Below are positions 57,687-64,000 of a DNA stretch of 64,000 nt, in pieces; position 1 is the first letter of the stretch; each line of letters opens with the position of its first letter. The stretch comes from Clostridium chrysemydis (GTDB lineage: Bacteria; Bacillota; Clostridia; Clostridiales; Clostridiaceae). Position numbers and translations under genes: made by a program. The DNA lies in contig NZ_JADEKP010000010.1 of NCBI RefSeq assembly GCF_015234215.1, forward strand, positions 1 through 64,000, in the 5' to 3' direction. The notes beneath the pieces are model-generated. The model was not told the origin of the DNA. It saw only the letters and a list, made by a program, of their open reading frames with translations, and did no database searches.

Positions 57687-57772
57687 AAGAAAAAATTATC
57701 AATATAGCATATTATATTGTGTGAAAAATAAAAAGTCAAATAATAAAAAATAGAGATGGGGAGGTTTTTATT

Positions 57773-57961
57773 ATGGAATTAAAGTTTAACGAAATGGAAT
57801 TAGGAATGAATGAAATGGAAAATGAGGTAGAAGTACTTGACGAAATGACAGGTGCAGGCGGAACATGGAATATGGTATTCTCAAGCATTATCAGCTTTGG
57901 AGTAGGAAACAAAGGATATGTATGTACTTGGACACATGAATGTCAATCAAGCTGTAAGTAA
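57773..57961 (+). CDS. Lantibiotic alpha precursor (LanA1, lipid II-binding type)
   Basis: 62 residues. Leader ends VLDEMTGAGG (cleavage after Gly30, or after Gly27-Ala28). Core TWNMVFSSIISFGVGNKGYV, then CTWTHECQSSCK, with three cysteines (51, 57, 61). GNKGYVCTWTHEC is the signature of alpha peptides of two-peptide lantibiotics: the CTxTxEC ring binds lipid II in mersacidin, haloduracin alpha and lacticin 3147 A1. GGGGAGG ribosome site. Encoded after beta, the reverse of many loci. Confidence 0.95.
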   Translation: MELKFNEMELGMNEMENEVEVLDEMTGAGGTWNMVFSSIISFGVGNKGYVCTWTHECQSSCK

Positions 57962-57991
57962 TAGTAAAGAGTTGTAGGAATATTTAAGCAT

Positions 57992-58076
57992 AAAAAGTGA
58001 AGTTGTAGTGTCGTTTATACAAAAATAATGACGTTCATACAATTTCACTTTTTTTTATTTAGTGTATGAATATAAT
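57992..58076 (+). promoter_or_regulatory. Second LytTR-type operator-promoter
   Basis: Direct repeats GTCGTTTATACAA (58010-58022) and GACGTTCATACAA (58030-58042), again 20 bases apart, inside outer arms AAAAAGTGAAGTTGTA (57992-58007) and near-complement (58038-58053) with T8. TATAAT at 58071-58076 starts 29 bases after the second repeat. Nearly a copy of 47234-47319, and it drives the membrane gene at 58109. Confidence 0.72.
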
Positions 58077-58108
58077 ATAAGTAAATAAAATTAGTTGGAG
58101 GATTTTTT

Positions 58109-58423
58109 ATGAAAGAATCAAGGGTAGAGTCTTATAAGAAGATATCAAAAAGGTATTTAGAGCTTTTTAGTGTGTATTTAGGTTTTTCTGTTGTCTTAAT
58201 GTGTGTTGGTAAAATTCAGATTCAAAATATATTTCATTTAAAGGAAATGTACGTTACACCAGGCTTATGGGATCTAACAGGAGCAGAATTTGTAGGAGCC
58301 TTTTTATTTGAAACACCATTTGCATTACTTAGAGGTTTATATGGAATACTATTTATTTTTTTTGCATGTGGATTTGGATATTATGCGATGAAAGCAAAAA
58401 AACTAAGTAACAATGAAAAATAG
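58109..58423 (+). CDS. Small membrane protein, candidate lantibiotic immunity
   Basis: 104 residues with two membrane helices (about 20-36 and 75-95) joined by an outside loop of about 38 residues. Behind TTGGAGG. Not recognised by family. It is controlled by a promoter that copies the operator of the lantibiotic operon, so it should be induced together with production. With the single-permease ABC pair, it could act as the producer's dedicated immunity protein (LanI role). That role is inferred from regulation and topology. Confidence 0.7.
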   Translation: MKESRVESYKKISKRYLELFSVYLGFSVVLMCVGKIQIQNIFHLKEMYVTPGLWDLTGAEFVGAFLFETPFALLRGLYGILFIFFACGFGYYAMKAKKLSNNEK

Positions 58424-58439
58424 AGCATAAGCACATATT

Positions 58440-58750
58440 TAATTAACAACATAAGATTTATGAGTTAATCTATCTGTCATATCTGCAGTCATAACTGGAT
58501 CACCAAATATTTCGCTCTATCGATCAAAAGAAAGATTAGTTGTTATAATTGTAGATTTTTGACCAGCTCTTAATGATATATGGGTAAAGAGTAGCTCCAC
58601 CCCCTCTTCGTCGGCAGATATATATTCAAATTCATCTAATATTACTAAATCGTATTTAGATAATTTGTTTTGATAAGCTCCAAGCCTCTTTTCCTATTCT
58701 TTTTGCCATATAATCTATCCGTTAATTTTTTTGCGCTTACCTTATCTAGA
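58440..58750 (-). pseudogene. Broken istB (IS21-family helper ATPase)
   Basis: Minus-strand translation gives clear IstB pieces: KYDLVILDEFEYISADEEG (Walker B), LRAGQKSTIITTNLSF, and EIFGDPVMTADMTDRLTHKS. The frame is broken by a TAG just before SEIFGDP (where IstB has Trp) and by a frameshift upstream of the Walker B segment. Only the C-terminal half remains, and no istA is seen. It is a relic of an insertion sequence at the island's right edge. Confidence 0.85.
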
Positions 58751-58830
58751 GTTTTAGAGTTGTGTTAAATTAAATAGTATTAAAACTGACTTAATATGAT
58801 ATAACTGCAGTAGTTTTAAAGTTGTGTTGA
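58751..58830 (+). repeat. CRISPR-repeat-like 36-mer with degenerate partial copy
   Basis: 58751-58786 is 36 bases beginning GTTTTAGAG and ending AAAAC, the frame of type II-A CRISPR repeats. After 26 bases a partial copy starts at 58813 (GTTTTAAAGTTGTGTT, one change in 16 against the first). No cas genes and no further units are nearby. It could be a decayed array, or unrelated subterminal repeats of the adjacent insertion element. Confidence 0.35.
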
Positions 58831-58860
58831 AGTATTAACTAGAAATAGTTAGTACTTTTT
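58831..58860 (+). terminator. Terminator upstream of comFC
   Basis: 11-bp stem (58831-58841 with 58846-58856, one wobble) with a GAAA loop and T5. It isolates comFC from the island and could end a short transcript across the CRISPR-like sequence. Confidence 0.75.
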
Positions 58861-58921
58861 GTTTTATATAAGATTAAAATTGGATAGAATTAAAATAAAA
58901 ATTAATTTTAAAGGGGAGAGT

Positions 58922-59551
58922 ATGAGGATAAAGGCTTTAGCATATCTTATTTATGATTCAATTTTAGATATTATTTTTCCAAAAGATTTTTTATGTATAA
59001 CTTGCAAAGAAAACGAAGCTTCAGGAATTTGTTTAACTTGCAAAAATTTAATTTATAAATTACCTATAGAAGATGAAAGTTATGGTATTTATAAAGGGCC
59101 TTTAAAAGAATTAATATTAAATTTAAAATTTTTAAAAGATTTTAATTCAGGTGAAGTTTTAGTAGATTTATTAGAAGAAAAGATAATAGGGGTAAAAGGG
59201 TACTATATAACCTTTATTCCAAGTAGTAAAAAAAGCCTAAAAAGACGTGGGTTTAATCAATGTGAGTATTTAGGAAATGCTTTAAGCAGAAGATTAGATA
59301 TACCGTGTGTAAGCACTTTAATTAAAACAAAAGAAACTAAAGATCAAAAGACTTTAACTATAAGAGAGAGGAAAAATAACGTTAAAAATGTTTTTGAGGG
59401 AAAAAATATTAATCTCATAAAAGGAAATAAATTTATCCTTATAGATGACGTAATAACAACGGGTGCGACTATAGAAGAGGGAGTTAGAGTTTTAAAAAAA
59501 TATGGGGCAAAAGAAATAAAAATATTGACTATTGCGAAAAGTCACGTATAA
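58922..59551 (+). CDS. comFC: ComF-family phosphoribosyltransferase-like protein
   Basis: 209 residues from the ATG at 58922 (GGGGAG before it). Two N-terminal zinc-type cysteine pairs (CITC, CLTC) and the PRPP-binding loop FILIDDVITTGATIEEG are the ComFC/GntX hallmarks; FIPSSKKSLKRRGFNQCEYL is also typical. In competent species it helps take up single-stranded DNA. It would normally follow the comFA-like gene directly; here about 14 kb of island separate them. Its stop codon lies inside the -10 box of the following RNA promoter. Confidence 0.92.
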   Translation: MRIKALAYLIYDSILDIIFPKDFLCITCKENEASGICLTCKNLIYKLPIEDESYGIYKGPLKELILNLKFLKDFNSGEVLVDLLEEKIIGVKGYYITFIPSSKKSLKRRGFNQCEYLGNALSRRLDIPCVSTLIKTKETKDQKTLTIRERKNNVKNVFEGKNINLIKGNKFILIDDVITTGATIEEGVRVLKKYGAKEIKILTIAKSHV

Positions 59552-59552
59552 T
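59525..59552 (+). promoter_or_regulatory. Promoter of the raiA RNA
   Basis: TTGACT (59525-59530), 16 bases, TATAAT (59547-59552), embedded in the 3' end of comFC. Predicted start coincides with the first base pairs of the RNA's closing stem. Confidence 0.8.
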
Positions 59553-59560
59553 ATATTAAT

Positions 59561-59771
59561 GTAAAGTTAGGTCTGTGGTTGAAAGTCGATGCCAGTCGCA
59601 GGCAAAACGATCCACGTAAGCTAGGCAAAGATTCTAGTGAGCATGGTGCGGTATAGAAGTAAGTCCTACCAGATTTAAATTTGAGAGGGTTAGTAGTGAG
59701 AGGTTAATTCCGGGTAGCGAAAACTCCAGTAGGCGAGTGTGGGGTCAAAAACCAGTGTCAGCTAACTTTAC
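59561..59771 (+). ncRNA. raiA-motif structured RNA
   Basis: A GC-richer, gene-free segment bounded by a perfect 10-bp closing stem, GTAAAGTTAG (59561-59570) with CTAACTTTAC (59762-59771), with its own strong promoter and terminator, lying upstream of hpf/raiA. Location, length (211 bases) and multistem look match the raiA RNA motif described from Firmicutes by comparative genomics. I assign it from context and character; I cannot align it to the covariance model here. It probably acts as a stand-alone RNA since a terminator separates it from hpf. Confidence 0.8.
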
Positions 59772-59780
59772 GAAAAAGGA

Positions 59781-59812
59781 CAGACATTCATTTGATGTCT
59801 GTATTTTTTTAC
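59781..59812 (+). terminator. Terminator of the raiA RNA
   Basis: CAGACAT/ATGTCTG stem, seven-base loop, then a T run. Confidence 0.85.
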
Positions 59813-59996
59813 CCTTTTTTATAAAATTCACAAAATCAGTTTACAATAAAAAGAAAAAAATAAAAAATTGTACAAATTAAAGCTAGTACTTGAAAACGAT
59901 ATCCTTAAGAGTTATAATAAGAATATAAATAAATAAAGACATAATTTATCTTATATCTAAGTTATACTTAGAACTTGTCAGGAAGGGGCTGAAACT

Positions 59997-60527
59997 ATGA
60001 AAGTTACAGTAGTAGCAAAGAATATTGAATTGACTCCAGCGATTAAGGAAATGGTAGAAAGAAAGATTTCCAAGCTAGATAAGTATTTTGAAAGTGGAGT
60101 TGAAGCTAAAGCAACGCTTAAAGTTCAAAAGAACAGACACAATATAGAGGTTTTAATCCCATTCAACGGCATCTTATTAAGAGCTGAAGAGTCAACAGAC
60201 GATATGTACAAGTCTATTGATAAAGTTGAGGAAAAACTTACTAGGCAAATAAGAAAACAAAGAACTAAATTAGATAGAAGAAAACATGGCTCATTCAGAT
60301 TTGCTGAAGTTGCAACTGATAGTTATGATGAAGAAGAAAATGATGGAAAAGTTGTAAAAACTAAAGAGTTCAACATAAAACCAATGGTTGTTGATGAGGC
60401 AGTTTTACAAATGGAATTAATAGGACATAACTTCTTCTTATTCCAAAATGCAGAAACTAATAAAATTAATGTAGTTTATAAGAGAAAAGACGGAGATTAC
60501 GGTCTTTTAGAACCAGACTACAAATAA
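59997..60527 (+). CDS. hpf: Long-form ribosome hibernation promoting factor
   Basis: 176 residues: N-terminal ribosome-binding beta-alpha domain (ELTPAIKEMVERKISKLDKY) and C-terminal dimerisation domain (PMVVDEAVLQMELIGHNFFLF), together making 100S ribosome dimers in stationary phase. Good ribosome site GGAAGGGG. It is transcribed separately from the raiA RNA, probably from a promoter in 59815-59985. Confidence 0.96.
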   Translation: MKVTVVAKNIELTPAIKEMVERKISKLDKYFESGVEAKATLKVQKNRHNIEVLIPFNGILLRAEESTDDMYKSIDKVEEKLTRQIRKQRTKLDRRKHGSFRFAEVATDSYDEEENDGKVVKTKEFNIKPMVVDEAVLQMELIGHNFFLFQNAETNKINVVYKRKDGDYGLLEPDYK

Positions 60528-60551
60528 AATTTAATAATTAAATAGAGAGTT

Positions 60552-60590
60552 AGAGCTACTAAAATTTAGTAGCTCTTTTAATTTTTTATT
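60552..60590 (+). terminator. Terminator of hpf
   Basis: 12-bp stem (60552-60564 with 60565-60576) followed by T-rich tract. Confidence 0.82.
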
Positions 60591-60752
60591 ATATTTTTAT
60601 TATTTAAGGGGAAGTTAACATAAGAAAAGGCCGTAGAAGTTGAAACTATTAGGTGATAAATGGTATAATTTATAAATGAGTTTAAATTAAACTAGTAATA
60701 TATGAATCTTTATATAGAATTATTATAGATATAGATTTGAAAGGATGAAATT

Positions 60753-63269
60753 ATGGGACTATTTAAAGCCATATTTGGCACATACAGTGAGAGAGAAGTT
60801 AAGAGAATTAGCCCTATGGCAGATAAAGTTTTAGCTTTAGATGAAGAAATGGGCAAACTTTCAGAAGAAGAACTTAAAAACAAAACAAATGAATTTAAAG
60901 AGAGATTAAAAAACGGAGAAACTTTAGATGATATCTTAATAGAAGCATTTGCTGTTGTTCGTGAAGCTTCAGGAAGAGTTCTTGGAATGAAACATTACAA
61001 AGAGCAAATAATCGGAGGTATAGTTCTTCACCAAGGGAGAATAGCAGAGATGAAAACTGGTGAAGGTAAAACATTAGTTGCAACTTTACCTGCATATCTT
61101 AACGCTCTAAGTAGTAACGGAGTTCACGTAATTACAGTTAATGATTACCTAGCTGCAAGGGATAGAGAGTGGATGGGTCAAATCTATGAATATCTTGGAT
61201 TAACTACAGGAGTAATAGTTCACGAATTAAATAACGATCAAAGAAGAGAAGCTTATGGTTCTGATATAACTTACGGAACAAATAACGAATTTGGATTTGA
61301 CTATTTAAGAGATAATATGGTTATCTACAAAGAAGAAAGAGTTCAAAGGGGACTTAACTTTGTTATTGTCGATGAGGTTGACTCAATTCTTATAGACGAA
61401 GCTAGAACACCTCTTATAATTTCTGGTGCTGGTGAAAAATCAACAGAGTTTTATAAAGTTGCAGATTTCTTTGTAAAGAAATTAGTAAAAGATGAAGACT
61501 TCACTATAGATGAAAAAGCTAACGCAGTTATGCTTACAGAATCAGGTATAGAAAAAGCAGAAGGTGCATTTAAAGTAGAAAACTATGCAGATGCTGAAAA
61601 TATGCAATTACAACACTATGTAACTCAAGCCCTTAAAGCAAACTACATAATGAGATTAGACAAAGATTACATGCTTAAAGATGGAGAAGTTATAATAGTT
61701 GATGAGTTTACAGGAAGACTTATGGAAGGTAGAAGATACTCAGACGGTCTTCACCAAGCTATAGAAGCTAAGGAAAATGTTAAAATAGCTAGAGAGTCAA
61801 AAACTCTTGCAACAATAACATTCCAAAACTATTTTAGAATGTACAACAAACTATCAGGTATGACAGGTACAGCCTTAACAGAAGAAAATGAATTTAGAGA
61901 AATCTATGGATTAGACGTTATAGTTGTTCCAACTCACAGACCAATCCAAAGAAAAGATAACCACGATATAGTTTATAAAACAGCTATGGGTAAATACAAA
62001 GCTATAGTTGAAGAAATAATAGAAGCACACAACAAAAAACAACCAGTTTTAGTTGGTACTGCAAGTATAGAAAAGTCAGAAATAATATCTGATCTTTTAA
62101 AGAAAAGAAAAATACCACACAAAGTTCTTAATGCTAAGTTCCACGAACAAGAAGCTGAGATCATATCTAGAGCAGGTGAACTTGGAGCGGTTACTATTGC
62201 AACAAACATGGCAGGTAGAGGTACAGATATAAAACTTCAAGAAGGTGCTTTGGATGTTGGTGGTTTAAAGATAATCGGAACTGAAAGACACGAATCAAGA
62301 AGAATAGATAACCAGCTTAGAGGACGTGCAGGTAGACAAGGAGACGCTGGAGAATCAACATTCTACTTATCACTTGAAGATGACTTAATGAGAATATTTA
62401 TGTCAGAGAAAACTCACGCTATGGTTGATAGATTAGGTTTAGAAGAAGACGATGCAATTGAAAGTAAGATAATTACTAAATCAGTTGAAAACGCTCAAAG
62501 AAAAGTTGAAGGTCATAACTTCGATATAAGAAAGAACCTTTTAGGATACGATGACGTTATGAATATGCAAAGAGAGATTATCTACAAGCAAAGAAGTCAA
62601 GTTCTTGAAGGGGAAGACTTAAAAGCAGAAATTATTTCAATGATAAATGATGTTATAAATGAAGCTGTAGATAGACACATAACAGGAATGGAAGAAGATT
62701 ACGAAGGAAGTATTAAAGATTTAATTCTTTTCTTAGATGATATATGCGTTCCTGCAAACAGAATAACTGTTGAAGATTTAATGGATATTCCAAACGATGA
62801 AATAAAAGAAAAACTTTCAAAAATCGCTTTAGAGATCTATGAAGGAAAAGAAGCTGAGTTTGGAGAAGAAAAACTTAGAGAAATTGAAAGAGTAGTTCTT
62901 CTTAAAAACGTAGATACAAAATGGATGGATCACATAGATAACATGGATCACTTAAAACAAGGTATGGGACTTAGAGCATTTAAACAACAAGACCCAGTTC
63001 AAGCATACCAAATGGAAGGTAGTGAAATGTTTGAAGAAATGATTGATTCTATAAGATTAGATACAATCAAGTATTTATTCCACATCCAAATGGAAAGACC
63101 TGTTGAAAGAGAGAGAGTAGTACAAGAAACTAGTGCATCTCACGCAGGAACAGATAGCGCTCCTAAGAAAAAAGAGCCAGCTAAAAAGACAGTAACTGTT
63201 GGAAGAAATGAGCCTTGTCCTTGTGGAAGTGGCAAAAAGTTTAAAAACTGTTGCGGAAGAGAAGCATAA
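60753..63269 (+). CDS. secA: Preprotein translocase ATPase SecA
   Basis: Drives proteins through SecYEG. 838 residues, complete. [20 protein letters not shown] holds Walker [23 protein letters not shown] the DEAD-type box, [15 protein letters not shown] and [11 protein letters not shown] the helicase motifs, and the C-terminal tail [15 protein letters not shown] the zinc site that binds SecB and lipids. AAAGGATG before the ATG. Confidence 0.98.
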   Translation: MGLFKAIFGTYSEREVKRISPMADKVLALDEEMGKLSEEELKNKTNEFKERLKNGETLDDILIEAFAVVREASGRVLGMKHYKEQIIGGIVLHQGRIAEMKTGEGKTLVATLPAYLNALSSNGVHVITVNDYLAARDREWMGQIYEYLGLTTGVIVHELNNDQRREAYGSDITYGTNNEFGFDYLRDNMVIYKEERVQRGLNFVIVDEVDSILIDEARTPLIISGAGEKSTEFYKVADFFVKKLVKDEDFTIDEKANAVMLTESGIEKAEGAFKVENYADAENMQLQHYVTQALKANYIMRLDKDYMLKDGEVIIVDEFTGRLMEGRRYSDGLHQAIEAKENVKIARESKTLATITFQNYFRMYNKLSGMTGTALTEENEFREIYGLDVIVVPTHRPIQRKDNHDIVYKTAMGKYKAIVEEIIEAHNKKQPVLVGTASIEKSEIISDLLKKRKIPHKVLNAKFHEQEAEIISRAGELGAVTIATNMAGRGTDIKLQEGALDVGGLKIIGTERHESRRIDNQLRGRAGRQGDAGESTFYLSLEDDLMRIFMSEKTHAMVDRLGLEEDDAIESKIITKSVENAQRKVEGHNFDIRKNLLGYDDVMNMQREIIYKQRSQVLEGEDLKAEIISMINDVINEAVDRHITGMEEDYEGSIKDLILFLDDICVPANRITVEDLMDIPNDEIKEKLSKIALEIYEGKEAEFGEEKLREIERVVLLKNVDTKWMDHIDNMDHLKQGMGLRAFKQQDPVQAYQMEGSEMFEEMIDSIRLDTIKYLFHIQMERPVERERVVQETSASHAGTDSAPKKKEPAKKTVTVGRNEPCPCGSGKKFKNCCGREA

Positions 63270-63289
63270 TTAAAAAATATTTTAAAAGG

Positions 63290-63328
63290 TTAGGGCTTTG
63301 CACTAAGACGTGCAAAAGCCCTAATTTT
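63290..63328 (+). terminator. Terminator of secA
   Basis: 14-bp stem (63290-63303 with 63310-63324, one bulge) followed by TTTTGTCTTT. Confidence 0.85.
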
Positions 63329-63421
63329 GTCTTTATTTAATTAAATGTGCATAAAGTATTGATAAAAATAATTTTTTGGTGAATAATTTAAATTATAAAT
63401 ATAAATTAGAGGTGATTTTTT

Positions 63422-64000
63422 ATGAGAATAGAACTCCAAAAAGAGTTATCTAAGCTTAAAGGCTTAAAAGAAATTATAGAAGAAATGAGGGCTTCACTTT
63501 GACAAGACTGCATTAGAAAAACAAGTAGAAGAACTTGATATGAAAATGCAAGAGCCTGGGTTTTGGGAAGATATAAAGCTTGCTGAAGAAGTAACTAAAG
63601 AAAGTAAATTTCTAAAAAGTAAGATAGAGAGATTTGACACTTTAGAAAATAGAGCTAGCGATATTGAAGTTTTAAGTGAAATGATAGAAGAAGACGATGA
63701 TGAGTCTGTAAATGAAATAATAGATGAGATGAAAATATTAGAAAAAGAAGTAGAAAGCTACAGGATAGAAATACTTCTTTCAGGAGAATATGATAAAAAT
63801 GATGTTATATTAACTCTTCATGCAGGAGTTGGTGGAAGTGATGCTAACGATTGGACTGATATGCTTTTAAGGATGTACACAAGATGGTGCGAAAAGTCAG
63901 GGTATTCAGTTGAAATATTAGATTTGATTCAAGGGGATGAAGCTGGAATTAAAAGTGTTACTTTAAGAGTTAAGGGTGATTTTGCATACGGGTATTTAAA
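63422..64000 (+). CDS. prfB: Peptide chain release factor 2 (programmed frameshift, 3' end cut)
   Basis: Terminates translation at UGA and UAA. Reading begins at ATG 63422, runs 26 codons to an in-frame TGA at 63500-63502 within ATGAGGGCTTCACTTTGAC, then continues in the +1 frame (GAC AAG ACT GCA...). The internal AGGG Shine-Dalgarno and the CTT-TGA slip site are the classical RF2 autoregulatory frameshift. The +1 frame shows RF2 blocks such as MQEPGFWED and ILTLHAGVGGSDANDW with TRWCEKSGY. The codon-recognition and GGQ regions lie beyond the window. Confidence 0.95.

Noticed and set aside
58751-58830. A functional CRISPR array
   Set aside because: Only one full and one partial unit, a 26-base gap shorter than usual type II spacers, and no cas genes; reported only as a repeat-like remnant.

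Overview
The window comes from a low-GC, endospore-forming, anaerobic Firmicute of the Clostridium sensu stricto type. The evidence is a very AT-rich sequence using AGA for most arginines, the block atpIBEFHAGDC - ywmB-like - murA - spoIID - spoIIQ - spoIIID - mbl, a YyaC spore protein, a clostridial thiolase with a Rex-type operator, T-box and SAM-I leaders, and motility-type (sigma-D) promoters. Species cannot be fixed from sequence alone.

Layout. 1-4.5 kb: two tandem methyl-accepting chemotaxis proteins (minus strand; the first runs off the window) with almost identical signalling halves. 4.6-7.4 kb: leuS behind a T-box. 7.7-9.5 kb: a YitT-type membrane protein and two unknown small genes. 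9.7-15.5 kb: a four-gene set made of a MotA/TolQ-like channel with a long coiled tail, a MotB/OmpA-like partner, a 994-residue all-helical protein and a small membrane protein. It resembles the ZorA/ZorB core of Zorya defence but lacks recognisable Zorya effectors. 15.5-17.6 kb: dCMP deaminase and thlA. 18.1-24.8 kb: the F1Fo ATP synthase operon. 24.9-31.4 kb: wall and sporulation genes. 31.5-32.2 kb: seven tRNAs in a repeated Tyr-Val-Thr pattern. 32.4-33.8 kb: SAM riboswitch and metK. 34-44.6 kb: a YfcC-type transporter behind an ARG-box-like operator, a DNA alkyltransferase, a PTS-IIC-like protein, an ABC exporter, nagA, recD2 and a degenerate comFA-like gene.

44.6-58.9 kb is an accessory island sitting between the comFA-like gene and comFC. 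It encodes an AgrA/AgrC-like LytTR two-component system, a 17-residue peptide, and a complete class II two-peptide lantibiotic locus: two LanM enzymes, an ABC pair, a LanT peptidase-transporter, a flavodoxin-like reductase, and beta and alpha precursors. The second LanM has lost all three zinc ligands of its cyclase domain. Matching pairs of 20-bp-period direct repeats, each about 29-30 bp upstream of a -10 box, lie before the biosynthetic operon and before a small membrane gene at the far end; they are probable binding sites for the LytTR regulator. The right edge carries a broken istB gene and a CRISPR-repeat-like sequence.

58.9-64 kb returns to the core chromosome: comFC, a raiA-type structured RNA, the long-form hibernation factor hpf, secA, and prfB with its programmed +1 frameshift, cut by the window end.
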